Below, piece after piece: positions 53,020 to 60,204 of a stretch of 64,000 nucleotides of DNA. The DNA is from Flavobacteriia bacterium (GTDB taxonomy: Bacteria; Bacteroidota; Bacteroidia; Flavobacteriales; Weeksellaceae), in contig JACFND010000002.1 in NCBI GenBank assembly GCA_019455045.1, forward strand, positions 60,044-124,043, given 5' to 3'. The notes below the pieces were generated by a model. The model was not told where the DNA came from and did no database searches. It saw only the letters and a list, made by a program, of their open reading frames with translations. Each line of letters opens with the position of its first letter. The first letter of the stretch is position 1. The position numbers were made by a program, and so were the translations under genes.

Positions 53020-53027
53020 CAAAATTA
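53020..53027 (-). promoter_or_regulatory. -7 promoter element (TAATTTTG) of the unknown two-gene unit
   Basis: Perfect TAnnTTTG match on the minus strand; predicted mRNA start near 53014, with a leader of about 43 bases. Confidence 0.45.
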
Positions 53028-53323
53028 AGATATAATAATTAAACGAATTATATTTAGATAAAGATATTGAACTTAAACGAACAATCTCTTTAAATCAATT
53101 AAAACCGCAAAATATTTCAAATTAAAAAACTGAAAATGAATAAAGAATATCTCATTCAATTTTTCAAAGGTATTTATAAATCTTTCTAACTAACTTATTC
53201 TCGAATGTCAGCTGGTGATTTTCACAGCATCAATCGGATTTTGGAAAACATTCTCGACTTGGAATTAAATTTGTTAAGATTTAAATTCCGTAATTTTACA
53301 GAATCAAATAATGAAATTGAATT
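53028..53323. other. Gene-free AT-rich spacer
   Basis: About 300 bases between divergent genes. It is strongly AT-rich with no hairpin, repeat or credible open frame; a 66-codon frame at 53205 overlaps the MBL gene and lacks coding character. A near-consensus -7 element, TAATTTTA (53293-53300), may serve the MBL-rhodanese gene. Confidence 0.5.
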
Positions 53324-54736
53324 ATGTTTTTTGAACACGTTTATGAAAAAGGTCTTGCAATGGGCAGTTATGTCATCGGTTGCCAGGCCACAGGAGAAGC
53401 CATAGTAATCGACGCAAAAAGAGATATCGACACCTATTTGGAAATCGCCGAAAAGAACAATCTGAAAATCACTCATATCACCGAAACCCATATCCACGCA
53501 GACTTTCTGTGCGGATCCCGCGAACTGGCCGCTGTGACAGGCGCCAAAATGTATCTGTCGGATGAAGGCGGTCCGGACTGGCAGTATGAATTTCCGCACA
53601 TTGGTCTGAAAGACGGAGATGAAATCAAGGTCGGAAATTTGAGTTTCAAAGTGATGCACACACCCGGACATACGCCCGAAAGCATAAGTTTTTTGCTGAC
53701 CGATCATCCCTCGAGCAATGAACCGGTGATGATTTTTACCGGAGATTTTGTATTTGTCGGAGATGTCGGCCGTCCCGATCTGCTCGAAAAAGCAGCAGGC
53801 GTTGCCGGAACAAAAGAAGAAGGTGCTAAACAGATGTACGAAGCACTTAAAAAATTTGAAGCTTTGCCCGATTATGTTCAGGTTTGGCCGGCTCACGGAG
53901 CGGGTTCTGCCTGCGGAAAAGCTTTGGGCGCGGTTGCAAGTTCTACGGTCGGATATGAAAAAATCAGAAACTGGGCGCTTCAGTTCGGAAATAACGAAGA
54001 AGGATTTATCCATTCGCTGCTCGACGGTCAGCCCGAACCGCCCAAGTATTTTGCAATGATGAAAAAATTCAACAAAATCGATCGTCCGCTGCTGACCGGT
54101 GTTCCAGAACATCCGAAACTGACCAAAGAAGAATTTCTCGGATATTACAATAAAGGTGTGAAAATCATTGATACGCGCGAAAAAACAATTTTTGCAAAAG
54201 GTTTTCTACCGGGCAGTCTTAACATACAGGCAAACAATTCATTTTCAACCTGGATGGGCTGGTTTGTAAAACTCGATGAAGATTTTGTGCTGATTGCAGA
54301 TGATGAAAAAATGGACGAACTGACCCGAAAACTGATGCGGATAGGTTTGGACCATCTGAAAGGATATATTTCTGATGTTTCGGATTTGGGAATCGAACTG
54401 GAAAAAGAAGAAATCATAGGAATTGACGAATTCAAAAACTGTCTTCACAAACCGGAAATTCAGGTAATCGATGTGAGAGGCGAATCTGAATATAAAAACT
54501 GCTGTATCGACGGAACAGAAAATGTCTTTGTAGGCACGCTGCCCGATCACATCGACCGGATCAGCAGAGACAAACAGCTGGTTATCCACTGCCAGTCGGG
54601 CGACCGCGCATCCATTGCTTTTTCAATCCTAAGAAAAAACGGATTTAAAAACATCAGAAATTATCTGGGCGGAATGAAAGAATGGAATCAAACCAACAGT
54701 CCGGTGATTTCAAAATCAGCGCCGGTCTGCAATTAA
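53324..54736 (+). CDS. MBL-fold hydrolase fused to two rhodanese domains (persulfide dioxygenase-like)
   Basis: A 470-residue protein. Residues 1-245 are a metallo-beta-lactamase domain of the ETHE1/persulfide-dioxygenase group: THIHADFLCGSREL supplies the HxHxD ligands, HTPGHTPESISFLL the next histidine, FTGDFVFVGDVGRPDL the bridging aspartate and VWPAHGAGSACGKAL the last histidine. Two rhodanese domains follow (about 265-360 and 370-470). The second has an active-site cysteine loop (IHCQSGDRAS); the first lacks a cysteine at the equivalent place and is probably structural. Likely role is oxidation or transfer of persulfide sulfur in sulfide detoxification. It is monocistronic, with its own terminator. 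Confidence 0.9.
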   Translation: MFFEHVYEKGLAMGSYVIGCQATGEAIVIDAKRDIDTYLEIAEKNNLKITHITETHIHADFLCGSRELAAVTGAKMYLSDEGGPDWQYEFPHIGLKDGDEIKVGNLSFKVMHTPGHTPESISFLLTDHPSSNEPVMIFTGDFVFVGDVGRPDLLEKAAGVAGTKEEGAKQMYEALKKFEALPDYVQVWPAHGAGSACGKALGAVASSTVGYEKIRNWALQFGNNEEGFIHSLLDGQPEPPKYFAMMKKFNKIDRPLLTGVPEHPKLTKEEFLGYYNKGVKIIDTREKTIFAKGFLPGSLNIQANNSFSTWMGWFVKLDEDFVLIADDEKMDELTRKLMRIGLDHLKGYISDVSDLGIELEKEEIIGIDEFKNCLHKPEIQVIDVRGESEYKNCCIDGTENVFVGTLPDHIDRISRDKQLVIHCQSGDRASIAFSILRKNGFKNIRNYLGGMKEWNQTNSPVISKSAPVCN

Positions 54737-54764
54737 TCAGATCAAATTAAAATCAACAATAAAG

Positions 54765-54784
54765 GACGGATCAGACAATCCGTC
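54765..54784 (+). terminator. Intrinsic terminator of the MBL-rhodanese gene
   Basis: A perfect 7-bp stem (GACGGAT / ATCCGTC) with a 6-base loop followed by nine T residues, 28 bases past the stop. Confidence 0.9.
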
Positions 54785-54878
54785 TTTTTTTTTATGTCTT
54801 TCAAAATGAGGGCTTTATAATTCAAGAAAGAACCATTCAGATAAAATTTCAAAAAAATCATTTTCAATTCAAAAACAA

Positions 54879-54900
54879 ATTGTTAGATTTGCCTAACAAT
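54879..54900 (+). promoter_or_regulatory. Palindromic operator overlapping the mntH promoter
   Basis: A perfect 8-bp inverted repeat, ATTGTTAG (54879-54886) and CTAACAAT (54893-54900), with a 6-base centre. It contains the entire -7 element TAGATTTG (54884-54891). A further TTAGCC half-site lies at 54905-54910. The TTAG/CTAA-rich palindrome resembles operators of DtxR/MntR-type metal repressors, so a manganese- or iron-loaded repressor would block the polymerase directly. The regulator gene is not in the window. Confidence 0.6.
54884..54891 (+). promoter_or_regulatory. -7 promoter element (TAGATTTG) of mntH
   Basis: Perfect TAnnTTTG match embedded in the palindrome at 54879-54900; predicted mRNA start near 54897, with a leader of about 16 bases. 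Confidence 0.6.
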
Positions 54901-54912
54901 TAGATTAGCCAA

Positions 54913-56778
54913 ATGAAAGACGATGCTTCATTGTCAGAGGTTCACCAAAGCATAGATACTTCAAACAAGACTTCCAAGTGGAGGAAACTGTTTGCATTTT
55001 TCGGTCCTGCCTATCTGGTAAGCGTCGGTTATATGGACCCGGGAAACTGGGCAACCGGCATTGCGGGCGGGAGTCGATACGGTTATGCGCTGCTTTGGGT
55101 ACTGCTGATGAGCAACATCATTGCGATCTTTCTTCAGAGTTTGAGTGCAAGACTCGGAGTGGTTCGGCGTAAGGATTTGGCGCAGTGCAACCGTGAAGCT
55201 TATCCAAGGGGAACCAATTTTGTCCTGTATCTGCTCGCAGAAATTGCGATTGCTGCAACCGATCTGGCCGAGATTTTGGGAATGGCGATCGGTCTTCAGC
55301 TGCTTTTTGATATCCCGCTGCTCTGGGGCGTAATCATCGGATTTTTTGATACTTTGCTTTTGCTCTGGCTTCAAAAACTGGGAATGAGAAAGACCGAAGT
55401 TTTCATACTCGGAATCATCGCACTGATCAGCGGCTGTTTTCTGGTCGAAATCTTTTTGGCAAAACCCGATGTGGCAGAAATCGCCACCGGATTCATTCCG
55501 TCGCTGCCCGATGCAACCGCATTGTACATTGCAATCGGAATTATCGGTGCAACCGTGATGCCGCACAATCTGTATCTGCATTCGGCTCTGGTTCAGACCC
55601 GAAAAATCAAAGACAATCCCGAATCGATCAGAGCTGCGATCAAATACAATTTCTGGGATTCTGCAATTGCGCTCAATCTTGCACTTTTGGTCAATGCCGC
55701 CATTTTGATTTTGGCTGCAACCGTATTTTTCAAATCCGGAAATACACAGATTGCAGAATTGGAAGATGCACACCGAATGCTCGAACCGCTTTTGGGAACC
55801 AAATGGGCATCAATACTTTTTGCGGTCGCACTGATTGCAGCCGGCCAAAGTTCAACCGTGACCGGTACATTGTCAGGACAAATCGTGATGGAAGGTTATC
55901 TGAGACTGAGAATCAGTCCGGTGCTGAGAAGACTGATCACCAGAATGCTTGCAATCATTCCGGCAGTCATCGTCATACTGATCAGCGGAGAAGGAAAAGT
56001 CGGTCAATTGCTGATTTTCAGTCAGGTGATACTGAGTATGCAATTGGCTTTTGCAATCATACCGCTGATACATTTTGTCAGCAACAAAAAGAAAATGGGC
56101 CAGTTTGCGCTCAAAACCAAAGCAAAAATTGCGGCCTGGCTGATCGCAGCTCTGATTGTGATTTTGAATTTTAAACTGGTTTATGATGAAATCACCGATT
56201 GGATTTCGGGTACAGACAGCTGGTGGTTAATCGGAATCATCCTGCTCGGCGCTGCCGGTTTGATCTGGCTGCTGTTTGAAACATTATTATATCCGCTGAC
56301 CGAAAGAGGAAAAGAAATTTCAACCGATCTGCACGATCCGATCGATAAACTTCCTGATTTGCCTGCACCAGATTTTAAAACCATTGCGCTGGCGCTCGAC
56401 TTTTCACCTTTTGACAGCAAAATTTTTCAATACGGTTTGAAGTTTGCCGACAAAAACACAAAATTCATACTGATTCACATTACCGAAAGTGCGCCGCCGC
56501 AACTGATGGATGAAGTGGCGGATGACTACGAAACCAGAAAAGACCGAAAGAAACTGGAACAGTATATTCAAATGCTGAATGACAAAGGGTTTGAAGCCGA
56601 AGCAATCACCGGTTTCAGAAACCGAAATTCTGAAATTGCAAGGATTGTAAAAGAAAGCAATTCGAATCTTTTGATTTTGGGCAGCCACGGACACAGAGGT
56701 TTTAAGGATTTCATATTCGGAGAAACGGTCAACCGGGTCAGACATCTGGTAAAAATTCCGGTTTTTGTGGCTCAGTAA
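54913..56778 (+). CDS. mntH: Nramp-family Mn2+/Fe2+ transporter fused to a universal stress protein domain
   Basis: A 621-residue proton-coupled divalent-metal importer. Residues 20-460 form the eleven-helix Nramp core; the metal-site motifs are intact: DPGNWATG in helix 1 and VMPHNLYLHSALVQ in helix 6. From about residue 480 a cytoplasmic UspA domain is fused (IALALDFSPFDSK, ending with the nucleotide-loop-like GSHGHRGFKDFIFGETVN and VKIPVFVAQ). Nramp-USP fusions are known in Bacteroidota; nucleotide control of transport is a reasonable but untested idea. The palindrome over its promoter suggests metal-dependent repression. It lies between sulfide- and peroxide-related genes. Confidence 0.93.
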   Translation: MKDDASLSEVHQSIDTSNKTSKWRKLFAFFGPAYLVSVGYMDPGNWATGIAGGSRYGYALLWVLLMSNIIAIFLQSLSARLGVVRRKDLAQCNREAYPRGTNFVLYLLAEIAIAATDLAEILGMAIGLQLLFDIPLLWGVIIGFFDTLLLLWLQKLGMRKTEVFILGIIALISGCFLVEIFLAKPDVAEIATGFIPSLPDATALYIAIGIIGATVMPHNLYLHSALVQTRKIKDNPESIRAAIKYNFWDSAIALNLALLVNAAILILAATVFFKSGNTQIAELEDAHRMLEPLLGTKWASILFAVALIAAGQSSTVTGTLSGQIVMEGYLRLRISPVLRRLITRMLAIIPAVIVILISGEGKVGQLLIFSQVILSMQLAFAIIPLIHFVSNKKKMGQFALKTKAKIAAWLIAALIVILNFKLVYDEITDWISGTDSWWLIGIILLGAAGLIWLLFETLLYPLTERGKEISTDLHDPIDKLPDLPAPDFKTIALALDFSPFDSKIFQYGLKFADKNTKFILIHITESAPPQLMDEVADDYETRKDRKKLEQYIQMLNDKGFEAEAITGFRNRNSEIARIVKESNSNLLILGSHGHRGFKDFIFGETVNRVRHLVKIPVFVAQ

Positions 56779-56852
56779 TTCAGACAATAAATAAAAGACC
56801 TGACTGACTTAAAATTATTCCAAAAATCATTTCTGTTTCAATTAATTTTTCG

Positions 56853-56860
56853 TAATTTTG
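56853..56860 (+). promoter_or_regulatory. -7 promoter element (TAATTTTG) of the osmC-like gene
   Basis: Perfect TAnnTTTG match; predicted mRNA start near 56866, leaving a leader of about 88 bases. Confidence 0.45.
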
Positions 56861-56953
56861 ATTCATTCTAAATAAAGAATCCTTCTCTGACTGTTTTGAA
56901 AGAAAACGCCACTCAATTGGATTGGAAAATTAATTTAAAAATTTTATAGGATT

Positions 56954-57376
56954 ATGAAAAAACATAATGCAAATGCCGTTTGGAACGGTTCGGTAAAAGA
57001 AGGTGAAGGTAAAATCACCACCAGAAGCAAAATTTTGGACAACAGCAAATATTCATTCAACACCCGTTTTGGAGATGCCCCGGGCACCAATCCCGATGAG
57101 CTGCTGGCTGCTTCTCACGCAGGATGCTTTGCAATGGCGACCAGCCTGATGCTTGGCGAAGCTGGATTTACACCTGAATCGCTTGATGCAAACGCTGAAG
57201 TGACAATGGATGCTTCACAGCTCAAAATTGTTAGCTCTCATCTGACACTGAAAGCAAAAATTCCAAACATCTCTCAGGAGAAATTTATGGAAATCGTAAA
57301 CAATGCAAAAGAAAACTGCCCGATCAGCAAAGTGATGAATTGCGAAATCACTTTGGATGCAACACTGGAACAGTAA
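56954..57376 (+). CDS. OsmC-family thiol peroxidase
   Basis: A 140-residue OsmC-type peroxiredoxin that reduces organic hydroperoxides. Both redox cysteines are present: the first in LLAASHAGCFAMATSLML (about residue 59) and the second in KENCPISKVMNCEITLD (about 123). The SHAGC motif and length fit the OsmC rather than the Ohr subgroup. It lies just before the doxX-ahpD-like genes, separated from doxX by a large inverted repeat, and belongs with them functionally as a peroxide-defence set. Confidence 0.93.
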   Translation: MKKHNANAVWNGSVKEGEGKITTRSKILDNSKYSFNTRFGDAPGTNPDELLAASHAGCFAMATSLMLGEAGFTPESLDANAEVTMDASQLKIVSSHLTLKAKIPNISQEKFMEIVNNAKENCPISKVMNCEITLDATLEQ

Positions 57377-57385
57377 AAAATCAAT

Positions 57386-57470
57386 GAGATTGTCTCAAAA
57401 TCCCAATTTCTGAACGAAATAAAGGGTAGTAAGAATAAGGGAATTAAGATTTGAGTTTTGAGACAATCTC
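57386..57470 (+). repeat. 15-bp perfect inverted repeat between the osmC-like gene and doxX
   Basis: GAGATTGTCTCAAAA (57386-57400) and TTTTGAGACAATCTC (57456-57470) are exact reverse complements around a 55-base loop. The right arm ends 35 bases before the doxX ATG. It begins 10 bases after the osmC-like stop and could fold as a long hairpin in the transcript. The loop contains AAGATTTGAG, similar to the 14-bp repeats near 43540. Confidence 0.85.
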
Positions 57471-57505
57471 TATTTTGTTATCAAATCTTCAACCCGTCTG
57501 TCATC

Positions 57506-57931
57506 ATGTACGAAAAACTGACCCGGTTATTTCTCAGGATTGCAATTGCAGCCGGATTTTTGTCGGCAGTCGCAGATCGCTTCGGTTGGTGGAATTATCA
57601 TATCGCATGGGGCAGCTGGGATAAATTTGAAGAATATGTTCAAATTCTCATTCCATGGGCGCCGGAAAGCCTGATTAATCCATTGGCAATATTGGCAACT
57701 GTTGCCGAAATCATATTTGCGGTTTTTCTGCTGATCGGATTCAAAGTCAATCTGTTTGCAAAACTCAGCGGATTATTGCTTTTGGTTTTTGCACTGTCAA
57801 TGTGGACTTCAACCGGAATCAAAACCGTATTTGACGCATCCGTACTGGCAGCAGCCGGTGCAGCTTTCGGACTGGGAGCAATGAAACCCGGATGGTTTGA
57901 ATTTGGAAATAAAACCATTGAAAAGAATTAA
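57506..57931 (+). CDS. DoxX family membrane protein
   Basis: A 141-residue inner-membrane protein with four hydrophobic helices and DoxX features (LFLRIAIAAGFLSAVADRFGWW near the start, in parts: LFLRIAIAAGFLSAV; and a LIPWAPESLINPLAILATV segment). DoxX proteins appear in thiol-oxidative-stress complexes and in quinone-linked oxidoreductases; the exact reaction here is unknown. A frame continues upstream to 57458 through the right arm of the inverted repeat; the ATG at 57506 (MYEKLTR) gives the normal family N-terminus. It is followed after 13 bases by the first AhpD-like gene. Confidence 0.85.
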   Translation: MYEKLTRLFLRIAIAAGFLSAVADRFGWWNYHIAWGSWDKFEEYVQILIPWAPESLINPLAILATVAEIIFAVFLLIGFKVNLFAKLSGLLLLVFALSMWTSTGIKTVFDASVLAAAGAAFGLGAMKPGWFEFGNKTIEKN

Positions 57932-57944
57932 AAAATAAAAAATC

Positions 57945-58289
57945 ATGAGTGATCAAAACGAATTATTCGCAGTTACGACAAGAGAGGAAGCGAGAGAAAG
58001 AGCAGAATTGGCGCCAAAACAGATAGAAGCCTGGAGAACCTTCAGCAGAACTGTATTCAAAGAAGGTGTACTGGACGAAAAAACAAAACAGCTGATTGCA
58101 GTTGCAGTGGCCCACGTAACCCAGTGTCCGTATTGCATCAGAGCACATTCACCACAAGCGCTCAAAGCGGGCGCAACAGAACAGGAAGTGATGGAAGCCA
58201 TCTGGGTGGCAGCAGAAATGAGAGCCGGCGCAGCATATGCACACAGTGCGATTGCGTTTGACGCAATGAAAAAATACGAAAACAAATAA
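57945..58289 (+). CDS. Carboxymuconolactone decarboxylase-family (AhpD-like) protein
   Basis: A 114-residue helical protein of the CMD/AhpD family. The redox CxxC pair and following histidine are present in TQCPYCIRAHSPQALKAG (about residue 62), so it is more likely a thiol-disulfide reductase or peroxidase than a decarboxylase. The C-terminal helix contains AAYAHSAIAFDAM. It lies between doxX and a second AhpD-like gene with 12- to 13-base gaps. Members of this family often use lipoyl or small-thiol reductants; the partner is unknown here. Confidence 0.9.
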   Translation: MSDQNELFAVTTREEARERAELAPKQIEAWRTFSRTVFKEGVLDEKTKQLIAVAVAHVTQCPYCIRAHSPQALKAGATEQEVMEAIWVAAEMRAGAAYAHSAIAFDAMKKYENK

Positions 58290-58301
58290 ATTAAAAACAT
58301 C

Positions 58302-58754
58302 ATGGAAGAAAGATTGAATTATTTCAAAATCGATCCGGAAGCACCGAAAGGACTGATGGAAATGGAAAAATACATGATCAGATCAGGATTTGACAAAAAA
58401 CTATATCACCTGATCAAACTGAGAGCTTCTCAATTGAACGGCTGTGCCTATTGTCTGGACATGCACACCAAAGACGCAATGAAAATGGGTGATACCGTTC
58501 AGCGTCTGGTCGGTTTGGATGCATGGCGTGAAGCACCCTACTACACCGACAAAGAGAGAGCAGCACTCGAATGGACAGAAGCCGTTACACTGGTTTCGCA
58601 GAATCATATCTCTGATGAAATCTATGAAAATGTCAGAAACCATTTCAGCGAACAGGAACTGCTGCAACTGACCATCGGAATCGTTGCCATCAACGGTTGG
58701 AACCGTCTGGCAATTCCGTTCAGAACACCGGCTGGGAATTACGAACCCAGATAA
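58302..58754 (+). CDS. Carboxymuconolactone decarboxylase-family (AhpD-like) protein, longer form
   Basis: A 150-residue member of the alkylhydroperoxidase AhpD core group. The CxxC and histidine are in QLNGCAYCLDMHTKDAMKMG (about residues 44-57), and the later AALEWTEAVTLVSQNHIS and LTIGIVAINGWNRLAIPFR segments are diagnostic of the YurZ/AhpD-like subfamily. It is the third gene of the doxX unit and is followed by a terminator-like hairpin. Two AhpD-like proteins in a row probably act on different peroxides or as paired thiol carriers. Confidence 0.92.
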   Translation: MEERLNYFKIDPEAPKGLMEMEKYMIRSGFDKKLYHLIKLRASQLNGCAYCLDMHTKDAMKMGDTVQRLVGLDAWREAPYYTDKERAALEWTEAVTLVSQNHISDEIYENVRNHFSEQELLQLTIGIVAINGWNRLAIPFRTPAGNYEPR

Positions 58755-58766
58755 TTAACATAGCAT

Positions 58767-58823
58767 ATCTTTCAATTCGGCGGAATGGCAAAAACCGTTT
58801 TAACGGATTGAAAGATTTTTTTT
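58767..58823 (+). terminator. Terminator after the doxX-ahpD-ahpD unit
   Basis: A perfect 10-bp stem, ATCTTTCAAT (58767-58776) and ATTGAAAGAT (58807-58816), with a structured 30-base loop containing CCGTTTTAACGG, runs into eight T residues. It separates the AhpD genes from the SDR gene. Confidence 0.75.
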
Positions 58824-58861
58824 AACCGACCAAAGGAGTTGGTGTTTATAATTTCAAAAAA

Positions 58862-59572
58862 TTGGAACTGAAAGATAAAATAGCGGTAGTAACCGGTGTG
58901 AGCAGCGGTTTGGGTTCGGCCATCACAGAGGCTTTGATCAAAAACGGAGCTGAAGTGTACGGTTTGGCAAGAAATGAAAGCAAACTGAAACAGCTCAAAG
59001 AAAAGTTTGGTGAGAAATTTCATGTCTGCAAAGTCGATATTTCAAAGCTTGATCAAATTACAGAATGGATCGGCAGAAATTTTTCGGACAGTCACAGTCC
59101 GGACATACTGATCAACAATGCGGGCATCGGATCGTTTGGCGCGATCGATGAAAAACCGGTTGAAGACTGGCTGCAGATGGTCAACACCAATTTGAACGGA
59201 ACTTATTATGTGACTTCTCAGATCGTTCCGTTTTTGAAAAAGAAAAAAAACCATACCCATATCATCAACATTGGTTCGATACTCGGAACTGTGGCAAGGG
59301 AAAAGGGTTCGGCGTACAGTGCAACCAAATTCGGAATTTGCGGTTTTTCAGAAGCTTTGTTCAAAGAGCTTAGATATTTCAACATCAAAGTTTCGGTCAT
59401 CAATCCGGGCTCGATCAATACTGATTTTTTTCACAGCTCGGGAATTGAAAAACACGACAATATGCTTCAGCCAAAAGATCTGGCAGACACAGTGATTTAT
59501 CTGCTGAAAACAGCCGACAATATGCTGATCGACAGTCTGACCGTCAGACCGCTGAATCCGAAGAAACCATAA
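58862..59572 (+). CDS. Short-chain dehydrogenase/reductase
   Basis: A 236-residue classical SDR oxidoreductase. The cofactor motif is VVTGVSSGLGSA (TGxxxGxG), followed by NNAG and the Ser-Tyr-Lys triad in INIGSILG and YSATKFG. The substrate is unknown. No ATG is available at the N-terminus: the frame begins at TTG 58862, which yields MELKDKIAVVTG, the usual SDR opening, so TTG is very probably the real start. It follows a terminator and is followed after 14 bases by the DUF488 gene. Confidence 0.88.
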   Translation: MELKDKIAVVTGVSSGLGSAITEALIKNGAEVYGLARNESKLKQLKEKFGEKFHVCKVDISKLDQITEWIGRNFSDSHSPDILINNAGIGSFGAIDEKPVEDWLQMVNTNLNGTYYVTSQIVPFLKKKKNHTHIINIGSILGTVAREKGSAYSATKFGICGFSEALFKELRYFNIKVSVINPGSINTDFFHSSGIEKHDNMLQPKDLADTVIYLLKTADNMLIDSLTVRPLNPKKP

Positions 59573-59586
59573 AAAAACACAACAAA

Positions 59587-59940
59587 ATGAAAGAATTTAT
59601 CATCAAACGAATTTATGAGGAACCGTCTGACAGCGACGGTTACCGAATTCTTGTCGACCGTTTGTGGCCGAGAGGCATCAGCAAAGAAAAAGCGGATGTA
59701 AAGGAATGGCTCAAAGAACTGGGTCCGTCAAACGAGCTCAGAAAATGGTTTGGACATATACCCGAAAAATATCCCGAGTTTAAAAAGAAATACAAGGAAG
59801 AACTGAAATCTCAGGCCGAAGACCTCAAACGAATTCATGAAATTGCACAAAAACAGCAGGTCTGCCTCTGTTACAGCGCAAAAGACACCGAACACAATCA
59901 GGCCTGTGTGATCAAAGAGGTTTTGGATGAAATGAAATAA
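59587..59940 (+). CDS. DUF488 family protein (YeaO-like)
   Basis: A 117-residue cytoplasmic protein with the DUF488/YeaO pattern: KRIYEEPSDSDGYRILVDRLWPRG near the N-terminus (in parts: IYEEPSDSDGYRIL, VDRLWPRGISKEKA), WLKELGPSNELRKWFGH in the middle, and a late cysteine segment VCLCYSAKD followed by HNQACVIKEVL. The family is widespread and uncharacterised. It is probably co-transcribed with the SDR gene. Confidence 0.9.
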   Translation: MKEFIIKRIYEEPSDSDGYRILVDRLWPRGISKEKADVKEWLKELGPSNELRKWFGHIPEKYPEFKKKYKEELKSQAEDLKRIHEIAQKQQVCLCYSAKDTEHNQACVIKEVLDEMK

Positions 59941-60003
59941 TCACCGCTCAGCTTTTCAGTCCAAAGAAATAAATTGCTTCTTTTAAATCGCTCATTTTTT
60001 TTT

Positions 60004-60038
60004 GTTAGTATCAAACAATATCTTTCGTTAGTATCAAA
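60004..60038 (+). repeat. Direct repeat GTTAGTATCAAA with nearby TCAAAT/ATTTGA palindrome
   Basis: GTTAGTATCAAA occurs at 60004-60015 and 60027-60038, 23 bases apart. The second copy runs into a TCAAAT-N6-ATTTGA inverted repeat (about 60034-60051), and two more ATCAAAT words follow. The gene-free stretch 59941-60204 holds nothing else obvious. The cluster may be a regulator-binding region for the esterase gene. Confidence 0.6.
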
Positions 60039-60204
60039 TATTATTATTTGACAACATCAAATAATTAGATCAAATCAGAAAATTAATTCAAAATTAAATA
60101 GGGCTGAATCACTGAAAATTCAATCTCAAAACCACTTTGGTCAATTTCACAAAAAACAAATTCTAATTTTTAGTACATTGCATAAAAATTAAGAAAAACA
60201 CATT

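Noticed and set aside
53205-53405. Small gene upstream of the MBL protein
   Set aside because: Overlaps the MBL start in another frame and shows no coding character.
54961-55773. 270-residue antisense frame within mntH
   Set aside because: Composition is dominated by Q, C and N and mirrors the Nramp codons; no domain and the sense gene is unequivocal.
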